From: Deltaproteobacteria bacterium | GTDB lineage: Bacteria; Myxococcota_A; Polyangia; Polyangiales; Ga0077539 | Assembly (NCBI GenBank): GCA_947477565.1 | Contig: CANJUR010000008.1 | Span: 78,265-142,264, forward strand | Reading direction: 5' to 3' | Length of the DNA stretch: 64,000 bases | Shown: positions 52,089 through 60,221 of the stretch, one piece after another | Layout of the letters: each line of letters begins with the position of its first letter | Numbering within the stretch: position 1 is the first letter of the stretch | Notes under the pieces: generated by a model | The model's input: the letters and a program-made list of their open reading frames with translations, nothing else | Told to the model about the DNA's origin: nothing | Databases searched by the model: none | Made by a program: the position numbers and the translations under genes

Positions 52089-52748
52089 TTACCGGGCAGG
52101 GTAACGGGTGAGGTCGAAACTGAATCCGTCCGGCGCGAGGGTGCCCTCGGGCTCGGGCAGATCGCCGAGGCGCTCGACCTCGACGACGGCTTCGTAGCGA
52201 ATGCTGTTGGTCGGACCAAGGATGCGCAAGCGCACGCGCGGGGCGCTCGGCTCGACGACGAAGGACTGCACCCTCCTGCCATCCGCCATGCCGCCAAGGA
52301 AGGTGGGAGTCCCGGCGTTGACGTTGCCGCGGACGACAGCCTCGACGGTCACCCGCTCGACCGGACACGGCGGGCGATCGTCGTCGGGGTTGACCGTGCG
52401 ACAGGTCGGTAGCAGCGCCCAGATGCGCCGTCCCTGACCGAGCGCCCCGACCCCGTACGCCGAGCTCGCGGCCGGAACCATGAACAGGTACACGCGCATC
52501 CGCCGGAGCATCCCGTCTACGGCGGACACGGGCACGGGGATCACCTCGCTGAGGTCGAGCGTGGGCCGCGGTTGCGCCAGAGCATCGGTAGTCGCCACGG
52601 TCGGCGGAACAACCGCCACGCTGCCCGGGCGGGCCGCCGCGACGGGAGGGGACGGGCGGCGCGAAGGGCGACCCTGCGCGAGAGCCGATGCCGGGAAGAG
52701 CGAGAACACCAACAGAAGAGGGAGCGAGAGCGAGGGGCGGGTGAACAT
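52089..52748 (-). CDS. Exported protein, unknown function
   Basis: The 219-residue product has a clear signal peptide (PLLLVFSLFPASALAQ), a Pro/Arg/Val-rich linker (about 26-70), then a beta-rich domain with DLSEVIPVPVSAVDGMLRRM, a possible disulphide pair (PTCRTVNPDDDRPPCPVERV) and RVRLRILGPTNSIRYEAVVE. I see no catalytic motif. It precedes the membrane protein gene downstream; the two are probably co-expressed in the envelope. Confidence 0.65.
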   Translation of the reverse strand: MFTRPSLSLPLLLVFSLFPASALAQGRPSRRPSPPVAAARPGSVAVVPPTVATTDALAQPRPTLDLSEVIPVPVSAVDGMLRRMRVYLFMVPAASSAYGVGALGQGRRIWALLPTCRTVNPDDDRPPCPVERVTVEAVVRGNVNAGTPTFLGGMADGRRVQSFVVEPSAPRVRLRILGPTNSIRYEAVVEVERLGDLPEPEGTLAPDGFSFDLTRYPAR

Positions 52749-52845
52749 GGGAGTGAAACCTCCAGGAGCGCGAAGTTTGATGATGCTAGCGCACCGGTGA
52801 GGGGCGCGTTGCGTTCGTGCGGAGTCGGGTGCTAGGCGACGAGGG

Positions 52846-53910
52846 ATGAGCGGAGAAGATCAAGTCCGGCTGACGCAACTGGCACACGGCGCTGGGTGAG
52901 CGAGCAAGATCCGCCCTGCGGATCTCGCGCACGTGTTGCGCGGCCTCGCCCTGCCCGTCGATCCGAACGTCCTCATCGGCCTCAACCCGGCCGATGACGC
53001 AGCGGTGGTGCGCCTGCTTCCTGAGCTCGCGTTGGTGTTCACCACGGACTTCTTCACTCCGCTCGTGGACGACCCGCGCACCTTCGGCCGCATCGCCGCC
53101 GCCAACGCCCTCTCGGACGTCTACGCGATGGGAGGACGGCCCCTGGTCGCCCTGAACATCATGGCGTTTCCGACGAAGATGCTCGGGCTCGAGGTGATGG
53201 GCGCGGTGCTCGCGGGAGGCGCAGACATCGCGCGTGAGGCCGGCATCTCCATCGCAGGCGGGCACTCCGTCGAGGACGCGGAGCCCAAGTACGGCCTCGC
53301 CGTGATCGGCACCGTTCACCCGGATCGCGTGTGGCGAAAAGGCGGCGCGCGCCCTGGCGATGCGCTGGTGCTCACCAAGGCGCTCGGGACCGGAGTGCTC
53401 GCGACCGCCCTCAAGCGGGGGAAGATTACCGAAGATGGTATTCCCATGCAGGCTGCGATCGCCTCCATGGTCACCCTCAATGCCGCCGCCGCACGGATGG
53501 TGATGGACCTCGGGGTGGAGGTTCATGCGGCGACGGACGTCACGGGTTATGGGCTGGTCGGGCACCTCGGAGAGATGTTGCGAGCAAGCGAGGGCGTGTC
53601 TGCGCGGCTCTCCGCCGCGGCGCTACCGGTGCTCCCGGGCGCGCTCGAACTCGCGGCCGAGGGCGTGCTCGCGGGCGGCACCCGAGCCAACCGCAGCTAC
53701 GCGCAGGACTGGTTTCGCGTGGTTGAAGGGGTCAACGAGGCCTGCTCCTGGATCGCATGCGATGCACAGACCTCCGGCGGCCTCCTCGTGGCGTGCCCGC
53801 CGGCGCAGGCCGCGGTATTGGTCTCGGCGCTGCGGGCTACGGGTGCGCCGGCCGCGGTGATCGGCGAGGTGATCGAGCAGCCCGGGGCGATGATCACTCT
53901 CGACCGCTGA
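52846..53910 (+). CDS. selD: Selenophosphate synthetase, selenocysteine-containing (in-frame UGA)
   Basis: SelD makes selenophosphate from selenide and ATP, the selenium donor for Sec-tRNA and selenouridine. ATG 52846 gives MSGEDQVRLTQLAHGAG, then UGA at codon 18 (52897-52899), then ASKIRPADLAHVLRGL. The motif HGAG-x-(G/A)(C/S)K holds the catalytic Sec or Cys of SelD at exactly this position, followed by the conserved Lys. After it come NPADDAAVV, DFFTPLVDDPRTFGRIAAAN and GHSVEDAEPKYG, as in normal SelD, to a total of 354 residues. A perfect 8-bp hairpin follows the UGA. Starting at GTG 52933 would lack the active site, so read-through with selenocysteine is by far the best reading. Divergent from an exported-protein gene. 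Confidence 0.9.
52900..52928 (+). promoter_or_regulatory. bSECIS-like hairpin downstream of the selD UGA
   Basis: Directly after the UGA, AGATCCGC (52907-52914) pairs perfectly with GCGGATCT (52918-52925) across a 3-nt loop CCT. Outer GCG (52900-52902) and CGC (52926-52928) can extend the stem past a 4-nt bulge. The apex is about 17 nt from the UGA, in the range where SelB-binding bacterial SECIS loops sit. The loop is not the E. coli GU loop, but bacterial SECIS loops vary. Confidence 0.65.
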
Positions 53911-56143
53911 GGGGCAGACGACGCCAGGCGAGGCCGATCGCCGCGACCAGGAGGCACGCCAACGCCAGTGCGCTGACGAAAGCGCCGCGCGCTAGCGAGC
54001 GCGAATGGTAGGAGAAGGTCACGCGGTGCCTCCCGGCGGCAACGGCAACGGCCTTCTGGTTGATGTTGGCCCGCACGATCGGGGCGTCGTGACCGTCCAC
54101 GGTCGCGGTCCAGCCCGGGTACCAGCTTTCCGCGAGGACTAACCAACCCGCGGTCGGGGCGTCTACGGTGGCCGTGAGCCGGCTGTTCGCCGGGCGCTCG
54201 ATGCGGGCGGGGACGAGCGACGGTGGTCCGGGCTGCGGGGCGGTCGAAATCCCCCCTTCCGATGGCAGGTGCAAGAGCACCTCGCGCCGTGGAGAAAACG
54301 CCTCGGAGAACATCAATATTGCCGCCGCCCGGTCGCTCGGGACGGCCACCGACCGACCCACGAAATACGCTAGCGGAAGCGGATCGCGGACTCGGTAGAG
54401 ACGCGCCCAGGATCCGCTCACCATCGGCTCGAGACGCTGGGACTGCACCACGATCGGCGCGAGGACGTGCGTCACGTGGTTCATCGCGAGGTAACGGACG
54501 AAGCCGCTGACCGGGACGAGTTGGTCCTGTTCGGCGTGGTAGGCGCCACGCGCCAGGCCAATATGCGCGGGACTCATGGGGCCCCAGGAGATCTCCATCG
54601 GGCGAGTGACCAGTCCGGCGTACCCGTCCGGCATGGCTAGCGACCAGAAGAGGTTTGCGTCGGGCTGAATCAGTTCGCGCGCCATCCGATACGGGGCGAG
54701 ATCGCGCCACCCGTGCGCCTGCGCAAAGGCCTGCCGGTGCACGGTCGAGGACTCCATCGCATAGACGCGCCCGACCGACTCTCCAGCGAGCGCATGCACC
54801 ACGGCGGGCGGAGCGAGCCACGGGTGTGCGTCCACGAGTGGGTTCTGCCGAACCAGCGTCGCGGCGAGGTCGAGAGCCGTCAGCGCGACGACCGCGGAGG
54901 CGAGTTGCATGGCCGTAACGCGTGACGGATTCCCCGCGTCGCGCTCGGACCACCACCGCTGCGCGCGTGTGAGGCCGAGCCCAGCGAGCACCGCGAGGGC
55001 GCCGCACGCGACGAAGAGAAACCGCTGCGGTATGCGAAAGCTGCGTAGCCCGGGAAGCAGCGTGAAAGCGACGCGGTAGACCGGCGTGGCGGGGCCGAGC
55101 GCGAAGAGCACCCCGAGCACGGCGAGTGCGGTGAGCACCCACACCGCCCGCCGTCGATCGGTCCACACCGCGACGAGCGCAAAGGGAAGCGTGCAGAGAC
55201 CGAGGTACCCATGCGACTCCCAGAAGAGGTCGTGGCCGCGGTAGGTGCCGTCGCTCACGTCACCGAAGGGATACGGCACCGCCAGCGCGAGGAGGTTGGG
55301 GGGCCACAGGTGCAGATGCGTCGCGGCCTCCCAGGAGAGCCCGCCGTGCCGCGAGGAGAGCCCGCCTAGTTCGGCCATCGGCAGAAGCTGTACAGCGCCG
55401 ACGCCGACACCAATCATACATGCAGTGGTAAAACGAACCAGCGAGCGGAGGCGGGCGGGCGCGTCCCGAGCGGCATCGAGCGAACGCGCGACGGCCCAGA
55501 CGCCGTAGGCGAGCAGACATGCGTAGAGCGACTGCGGAAACGCCGCCAGCACCTGGATGGCCAACACCGCGCAGAAGAGCACGAGCGCACGGTCGCGGCG
55601 GCGGCCGTCCGAGCACGGCCCGAGAGCCTCCTCGACTAGAGAGAGCGCCAGGGGAAACCACGCCAGCGTGCCGAGGACTCCGAGGTGACGCCATTGCGAC
55701 ACGAGCACTCCGCCGTGCGCCCATACAAGCGCCGACACCATCGCGCCCGGTACCGAGGCGCCGAGCACCCGTGCGAAGCGTGCTGCGCCGAATCCAGCGA
55801 CCGCGAGCATCAACAGCAGGAAGGCGTCGTAGGCCGCAGCCGGAGGGAGCACTGCGAAGAGAAGGGACGTGAGCGGATTGAGCGCGCCGGCGGCGAAGAG
55901 GGGATAGCCCGTGTACAACGCGGGCTCCCAGAGCGGGAGTTGCCCCGAGTGGAAGGCCCGGCCGACAGCGACCTGGACGGGAAGTTCGCCGCCGATGAGG
56001 TCGGCGACGATGACGTCATCGGCCAGGTTGACCACTCGAAACGTAAGTAGGCGCGCGTAGGGGAGGACGAGGAGCAGGCCGAGTAGGATCCATGGCGACC
56101 ATCGGCGGGCGCGACCGGTAGGGGGCACCACCGCGACGGTCAC
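53894..56143 (-). CDS. YfhO-family multi-spanning membrane protein (GT-C-like), second copy
   Basis: The 749-residue protein is of the same general type as the YfhO-like product at 47593-49761: about 12 helices, an acidic first loop VNLADDVIVADLIGGELPVQ, LPLWEPALYTGYPLFAAGAL and WAHGGVLVSQWRHLGVLGTL, then a large soluble C-terminal region (about 460-720) and a final helix. GTG 56143 overlaps the TPR gene stop by 4 bp (GTGA), so it is coupled to that gene. It converges with selD and overlaps its end by 17 bp. The donor and acceptor sugars are unknown. Confidence 0.78.
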   Translation of the reverse strand: MTVAVVPPTGRARRWSPWILLGLLLVLPYARLLTFRVVNLADDVIVADLIGGELPVQVAVGRAFHSGQLPLWEPALYTGYPLFAAGALNPLTSLLFAVLPPAAAYDAFLLLMLAVAGFGAARFARVLGASVPGAMVSALVWAHGGVLVSQWRHLGVLGTLAWFPLALSLVEEALGPCSDGRRRDRALVLFCAVLAIQVLAAFPQSLYACLLAYGVWAVARSLDAARDAPARLRSLVRFTTACMIGVGVGAVQLLPMAELGGLSSRHGGLSWEAATHLHLWPPNLLALAVPYPFGDVSDGTYRGHDLFWESHGYLGLCTLPFALVAVWTDRRRAVWVLTALAVLGVLFALGPATPVYRVAFTLLPGLRSFRIPQRFLFVACGALAVLAGLGLTRAQRWWSERDAGNPSRVTAMQLASAVVALTALDLAATLVRQNPLVDAHPWLAPPAVVHALAGESVGRVYAMESSTVHRQAFAQAHGWRDLAPYRMARELIQPDANLFWSLAMPDGYAGLVTRPMEISWGPMSPAHIGLARGAYHAEQDQLVPVSGFVRYLAMNHVTHVLAPIVVQSQRLEPMVSGSWARLYRVRDPLPLAYFVGRSVAVPSDRAAAILMFSEAFSPRREVLLHLPSEGGISTAPQPGPPSLVPARIERPANSRLTATVDAPTAGWLVLAESWYPGWTATVDGHDAPIVRANINQKAVAVAAGRHRVTFSYHSRSLARGAFVSALALACLLVAAIGLAWRRLPLSGRE

Positions 56144-56763
56144 CGAAGCGTGGACGGTGGCGCGTCGGTCGTCGGGGCAGCGGGACCGACTGCGTTGACG
56201 CGTAGCCGCTCCCCGATGCGCTCGCGTACCGGGGCGTACTCGCGGGCGAGCGTCTCGCGCCGTCGGATGGCCTCGATGCGGGATCGCGGCGCGACCGCGG
56301 ACGTCACGGAGGCGTGCGCATCGGCGAACTCGGCGACGACCCCCCACGCGCCGATGGCCTCGCGCCAGAGTCCCTGAACCTCGTCGAGTTCCGCAATGCC
56401 GACCAGCGCGCGGGCGCGATCGGCTTCGGCGCTTCCCTCGATGGCCAGGCGGAGCGCCTCTCGGTAGTTGCCCATGGCCGTCGCCGCTTCATTCCTCGCA
56501 CGCGAAACGGAGGCCATGCGCAGCCATGGAATGGGCGAACGCGGCTCCCGCTGCACCGCCTCGCGGAAGGCCGTCATCGCGACGTCGAACTCGCGGCGCA
56601 GGAAGGCCTCCGATCCGCGGCGCAAGCTCTGATCAAAAGGGCTGGCGGAGCGCGACGGGGGAGTCGCCGCGACGGAGGCGTCCTGCGCGAATACGGATGC
56701 AGGAACGATACAAAGGAGCCCGAGAAGCAGAACGGTGGATCGCAACACAAGCCGAGAATACAC
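56140..56763 (-). CDS. Exported TPR-like protein
   Basis: The 207-residue protein has a signal peptide (STVLLLGLLCIVPASVFAQ) and two to three TPR-like helix pairs: GSEAFLRREFDVAMTAFREA, REPRSPIPWLRMASVSRARN and GIAELDEVQGLWREAIGAWG. The C-terminal 40 residues are a charged helix and a Pro/Thr tail. It is probably periplasmic and binds a partner, either the transglycosylase before it or the YfhO protein after it. It starts 2 bp after the transglycosylase stop, and the YfhO gene overlaps its end, so the three genes form a tight operon. Confidence 0.75.
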   Translation of the reverse strand: MYSRLVLRSTVLLLGLLCIVPASVFAQDASVAATPPSRSASPFDQSLRRGSEAFLRREFDVAMTAFREAVQREPRSPIPWLRMASVSRARNEAATAMGNYREALRLAIEGSAEADRARALVGIAELDEVQGLWREAIGAWGVVAEFADAHASVTSAVAPRSRIEAIRRRETLAREYAPVRERIGERLRVNAVGPAAPTTDAPPSTLR

Positions 56764-56765
56764 GG

Positions 56766-57503
56766 TCAGTGCGCGCGATACTCGTAGTAGTACCGGAGCA
56801 CCTGACGGACATAGTGCTGGGTCTCCTCGTACGGGGGCACCGCGCCGTAGCGGATCACCGCGCCGCTACCGGCGTTGTAGGCGGCAAGGGTGAGCACGAG
56901 GTCGCCGTTGAAGGTGTTGGCGAGCACCCGGAGGAAGCGCGTTCCGCCGAGGACGTTCTGCCGCGCGTCGAATGGGTCTGTGACGGTCATGCTTTGCGCC
57001 GTGGATGGGAGCATCTGCATCAGTCCGAGGGCGCCGGACGACGAGACGCTCCACGCGTTGAAGTCGCTTTCCTGCTTGATTACCGCGCGAATGAGCGCCT
57101 CGGGAATCTGGTAGAGCTGCGCTGCCTCGCGGATGTACGGGTCGTAGCGGTTGTAGCGGGTGGCGTCGCCGCGCGCAGCGTCGTACTGGGCGCGCACCTC
57201 CGGGCCGATGGTCGGGAGGTTGGGCGCCGTGATGACCTGCGACGGGGCATCCGACGGGGGGCGATGATCAGGGGAGGAAATGATCACGCGCGCGTTGGCG
57301 CGACGGTTGGCCGGCACGTTGGTGAAGTGCAGTGATCCGTCGGCGCTGCGGGACATCCAGATCTGCGCGGACGCCGAAGGGGCCATGGCGAGAAGCGAAG
57401 ACAGCAGGGACGTGAGGACGGACTGACGCAAGGTAATCGAAGGATAGCGAACGATGAGGCGGTTCGGCCAGTGCCGCTGGTGGGGCGGAAGCTCCCCGCG
57501 CAT
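56766..57503 (-). CDS. Lytic transglycosylase (SLT family)
   Basis: The 245-residue enzyme has a signal (SVLTSLLSSLLAMAPSASAQ), a short DUF4124-like segment (IWMSRSADGSLHFTNVP), a linker, and the SLT domain (about 120-240). The catalytic glutamate is in AVIKQESDFNAWSVSSSGAL, followed by GLMQMLPSTAQSM and LTLAAYNAGSGAVIRYG, the standard lysozyme-like motifs. It cleaves peptidoglycan with formation of 1,6-anhydro ends. Its gene heads an operon with the TPR and YfhO genes. The N terminus is long for a signal peptide; the start could be further in, but no strong alternative ATG/GTG is seen. Confidence 0.92.
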   Translation of the reverse strand: MRGELPPHQRHWPNRLIVRYPSITLRQSVLTSLLSSLLAMAPSASAQIWMSRSADGSLHFTNVPANRRANARVIISSPDHRPPSDAPSQVITAPNLPTIGPEVRAQYDAARGDATRYNRYDPYIREAAQLYQIPEALIRAVIKQESDFNAWSVSSSGALGLMQMLPSTAQSMTVTDPFDARQNVLGGTRFLRVLANTFNGDLVLTLAAYNAGSGAVIRYGAVPPYEETQHYVRQVLRYYYEYRAH

Positions 57504-57564
57504 GGGCGAACCAAGGGCCGTGGTGCGTGGGGACGTTGAGAGCTAAGGTCTTCGGACATCAGCG

Positions 57565-59169
57565 ATGCGAGAGACAACGGACTTTCTGGTTCTCGGGAGT
57601 GGGATCGCCGGTCTGACCCTGGCGCTCCGCGCAGCGCAGGACGGCGACGTGATGATCGTCACCAAGCGCGCCCGCAACGACGCCAACACTACCTGGGCGC
57701 AGGGGGGCATCTCCGCGGTGCTTGATCCTGCGGACACCTTCGAAGCCCACATCACCGACACCCTCACGGCGGGCGCCGGGTTGTGCAAGCGCGACATCGT
57801 CGAGGTCTGCGTTCGCGAGGGGCCCGATCGCATCGCCGACCTCGTGGCGCTCGGCACGCGATTCACCCGCGCGATCGATGCGGATGGGCAGAGTCATTTC
57901 GAGCTTGGTCGCGAGGGTGGCCACACGGCCCGCCGCGTCGTTCACGCCGGGGACATCACCGGCCGCGAGGTCGAGCGCGCACTGCTCGAAGCCGCCGAGG
58001 CGCACCCGCGCATCCGGTTTTTCGAGCACCACATGGCCGTCGATCTGATCACGCTGTCCAAGTTTGGAGGGCCAGACGTGTGCGCCGGGGCCTATGTGCT
58101 CGACACCCAGCGGGCGCTGGTCATCACCGTGCTCGCGCGGCAGACGGTGCTCGCCACGGGCGGCGCCGGGAAGGTCTACCTGTACACGTCGAACCCCGAC
58201 GTCGCGACCGGGGACGGCATCGCCATGGCCTACCGGGCAGGAGCCGAGATCGCGAACATGGAGCTCTACCAGTTCCATCCCACGGTGCTCTTTCACCCGC
58301 AGGCCAAGAGCTTCCTGATCAGCGAGGCGCTGCGGGGCGAAGGCGGCGTGCTGCGCCTCGAAGACGGCACTGCCTTCATGAAGAAGCACCACCCGATGGC
58401 CGACCTCGCGCCGCGCGATGTGGTGGCCCGCGCCATCGACTACGAGATGAAGCGCACTGGCGAGGACTGCGTGTGGCTCGATATGACCCACCACACGGCG
58501 GACTTCCTGCGACAGCGGTTTCCGAACATCCACGCCGAGTGTCTCCGCTACGGCGTCGACATGACCGAGCGACCGATTCCGGTGGTGCCGGCGGCGCACT
58601 ATTGCTGCGGCGGCGTGACCACCGACGCGTGGGGACGCACCTCGATTCCTGGCCTCTGGGCCGTCGGCGAGGTCACCTGTACGGGGCTCCACGGCGCCAA
58701 CCGCCTCGCGAGCAACTCACTGCTCGAGGGCCTCGTATTCGGGCGGCGCGCTGGGGATCTCCTCCACGCGGAATCGAAGCACGACCCGTGGCCGGAGGTG
58801 CCAGATTGGGACGCCGGCCAGGCTGCGCCGAGCGACGAAGCAGTGGTCGTCACGCAAAACTGGGATGAACTCCGGCGGCTGATGTGGAACTACGTCGGCA
58901 TCGTGCGCTCCGACCGTCGACTGCAGCGCGCGGCGCGGCGCATCGCGCTCCTCCAGGAGGAGATTCGCGAGTACTACTGGAACCACCTCGTCACGCTCGA
59001 CATGCTCGAGTTGCGCAACATCGCTACGGTGGCAGAGCTCATCGTCGCGAGCGCTCTGTGCCGCAAGGAGTCGCGCGGACTGCACTACACCCTCGATCAT
59101 CGCGACACCGACCCGGCGCAGGCGAGGGATTCCGTGGTGAAGCGAGGCGTCGGCGCTCACTTGCGATAA
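57565..59169 (+). CDS. nadB: L-aspartate oxidase
   Basis: NadB oxidises L-aspartate to iminoaspartate, the first step of NAD synthesis. The 534-residue flavoprotein has the FAD motif FLVLGSGIAGLTLALRAAQD, NDANTTWAQGGISAVLDPAD, GREGGHTARRVVHAGDITGR (substrate His/Arg), HPMADLAPRDVVARAIDYEM (catalytic Arg) and TGLHGANRLASNSLLEGLVF. The C-terminal three-helix domain is complete. No nadA or nadC is adjacent. The start ATG is 61 bp from the divergent transglycosylase gene. Confidence 0.97.
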   Translation: MRETTDFLVLGSGIAGLTLALRAAQDGDVMIVTKRARNDANTTWAQGGISAVLDPADTFEAHITDTLTAGAGLCKRDIVEVCVREGPDRIADLVALGTRFTRAIDADGQSHFELGREGGHTARRVVHAGDITGREVERALLEAAEAHPRIRFFEHHMAVDLITLSKFGGPDVCAGAYVLDTQRALVITVLARQTVLATGGAGKVYLYTSNPDVATGDGIAMAYRAGAEIANMELYQFHPTVLFHPQAKSFLISEALRGEGGVLRLEDGTAFMKKHHPMADLAPRDVVARAIDYEMKRTGEDCVWLDMTHHTADFLRQRFPNIHAECLRYGVDMTERPIPVVPAAHYCCGGVTTDAWGRTSIPGLWAVGEVTCTGLHGANRLASNSLLEGLVFGRRAGDLLHAESKHDPWPEVPDWDAGQAAPSDEAVVVTQNWDELRRLMWNYVGIVRSDRRLQRAARRIALLQEEIREYYWNHLVTLDMLELRNIATVAELIVASALCRKESRGLHYTLDHRDTDPAQARDSVVKRGVGAHLR

Positions 59170-59254
59170 CACCGCCGCGCGCACGGTCACAGGGTCCGAT
59201 TGTGAACCCGCAGCGGAGATAGGCGGTGGCATCGGGAAGGTGGTTCGCGCGTTC

Positions 59255-59299
59255 GGTGGCTACTCCCGGGAGCGCTGCTCCCGGGAGGTTGCGGCCACC
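59255..59299. repeat. Long perfect inverted repeat (possible nadB terminator)
   Basis: CTCCCGGGAGC (59263-59273) and GCTCCCGGGAG (59277-59287) form a perfect 11-bp stem with a GCT loop, and GGTGGC (59255-59260) pairs with GCCACC (59294-59299) outside an asymmetric internal loop. No T-run follows. It lies 86 bp after the nadB stop. A very stable hairpin; either a terminator without U-tract or an imported repeat element. Confidence 0.6.
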
Positions 59300-59327
59300 C
59301 CCGGTTGAACCGCGGTACTCCCCCGAT

Positions 59328-59402
59328 CACCGTCGACAGAGACGTCGGCTTCGACGTTTCGGTCGATCGCGGCAACCCGGTCGATGTTCCCGTCGATCGC
59401 GG
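59328..59402 (+). pseudogene. Relic of a DVPVDRG-linker lipoprotein
   Basis: In one plus-strand frame this stretch reads VDRDVGFDVSVDRGNPVDV followed by PVDRGS, an imperfect repeat of (F/P)VDV(S/P)VDRG. This is the style of linker found in lipoproteins of this genome (compare TDRG and DAGRDAG linkers). No signal peptide, lipobox or following Cys-rich domain is present in frame. It is best seen as a decayed fragment in the 620 bp without clear genes after nadB. Confidence 0.35.
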
Positions 59403-59541
59403 ATCACGGCACCCACCGCGACGGCCCTGCGCGTGGATCGAGTCCAACGCCAATCCATCGCGAACACCTTTGGCGTCATCGTCGTGGCGCCGACCTCCCG
59501 CTGGCTGCCGTTCGTCGACTTCGATCACGCCAGCGTGAAAA

Positions 59542-59706
59542 ATGGATTGGGTAGGCGCTCGCTACACGGAACTCAACCGGAATCAGAACCTCGTCCTGAT
59601 GCGCGAGATCATGATCGCATTGCTGTTTTCCCTGAAAATTCGGGAGGACTCTCGCGCTCTCCCCGATCTGATGACAACGCGCGGTCACATGCAGGTGACC
59701 GAGTGA
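59542..59706 (+). CDS. Small ORF, unknown
   Basis: A 54-codon frame starts ATG and reads MDWVGARYTELNRNQNLVLM, then REIMIALLFSLKIREDSRAL, PDLMTTRGHMQVTE. It has protein-like amphipathic pattern, unlike the rest of this gene-poor interval, but GC3 is moderate and no good ribosome site is visible. It could be a genuine small protein or the intact tail of a decayed gene. I recognise no family. Confidence 0.3.
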   Translation: MDWVGARYTELNRNQNLVLMREIMIALLFSLKIREDSRALPDLMTTRGHMQVTE

Positions 59707-59789
59707 TTCGATGGAGGGGAGCGCGGAATGCCGACGAATTGGGCGAAGCTCGTGTGGCCCTTCTTCGCGTCCTGTCGGCTCACGGATCG

Positions 59790-60104
59790 CTAGCGACAAC
59801 CCTCATCGACGATGCCATTGCAGTTGTCGTCACACCCGTTGCAGGCCTCGCCCACCCCCTGAACGCACTGCCCGCAAACGGGCCGCTGGTACACGGGCTG
59901 CGCCTGGTACACGGGTTGCGCCTGGTAAACAGGTTGTGCCTGATACACGGGCTGCGGCTGCTGGTAGTTCGCTCCGACCACCACCCTTCCAGGCTGCACG
60001 TAGACGGGCTGCGCCCGGGCGCGCACTAGACAGCCACCGAGCGCCAGCGCGCCCGCCATCACCACCATCGCCGAAATCGCACCACGGACCATCGTTGAGT
60101 TCAT
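59790..60104 (-). CDS. MopE-like metal-binding lipoprotein with PVYQAQ repeats
   Basis: The 104-residue product starts MNSTMVRGAISAMVVMAGAL and has the lipobox ALGGC. Next comes a linker with four tandem PVYQAQ-type hexapeptides, then CGQCVQGVGEACNGCDDNCN and GIVDEGC. The CDDNCNGIVDEGC ending is the MopE-like motif (C-DD-NCNG-D-GC) common in Myxococcota surface proteins and likely to bind metal, probably calcium or copper. ATG 60104 was chosen by the lipobox; the longer open frame upstream is not coding. Divergent from the bamD-like gene. Confidence 0.8.
   Translation of the reverse strand: MNSTMVRGAISAMVVMAGALALGGCLVRARAQPVYVQPGRVVVGANYQQPQPVYQAQPVYQAQPVYQAQPVYQRPVCGQCVQGVGEACNGCDDNCNGIVDEGCR
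59886..59957 (-). repeat. Four tandem 18-bp repeats encoding PVYQAQ
   Basis: Four consecutive 18-bp units (59886-59903, 59904-59921, 59922-59939, 59940-59957) read CTGGTACACGGGCTGCGC with few changes on the plus strand. On the coding strand they give PVYQAQ copies, the outer one PVYQPQ-like. Short tandem units of this kind change copy number easily. Confidence 0.8.
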
Positions 60105-60221
60105 CACAGCGCCTCTCGTTGTCGGGACTGTCACGGTCGCTCTGGCCGTGCTCGTTCGCACCGTAGCGCATCCGCCGCGCGGGGTTGCCGTTCGTGAGCG
60201 GCTTCGGCTAGTTTCCGCGCG

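Noticed and set aside
52933..52935. GTG start for selD that avoids the UGA
   Set aside because: It would remove the catalytic residue and the conserved Lys after it, and has no ribosome site.
52786..53565. Minus-strand frame over selD
   Set aside because: Antisense of selD. The Sec-SelD reading explains this DNA.
57559..58692. 377-codon minus-strand frame over nadB
   Set aside because: Antisense shadow of nadB with no family pattern.
59226..60029. 267-codon plus-strand frame after nadB
   Set aside because: Its first part is Arg/Pro-rich without pattern and its second half is antisense to the MopE-like lipoprotein. Only the DRG linker relic in another frame is credible.
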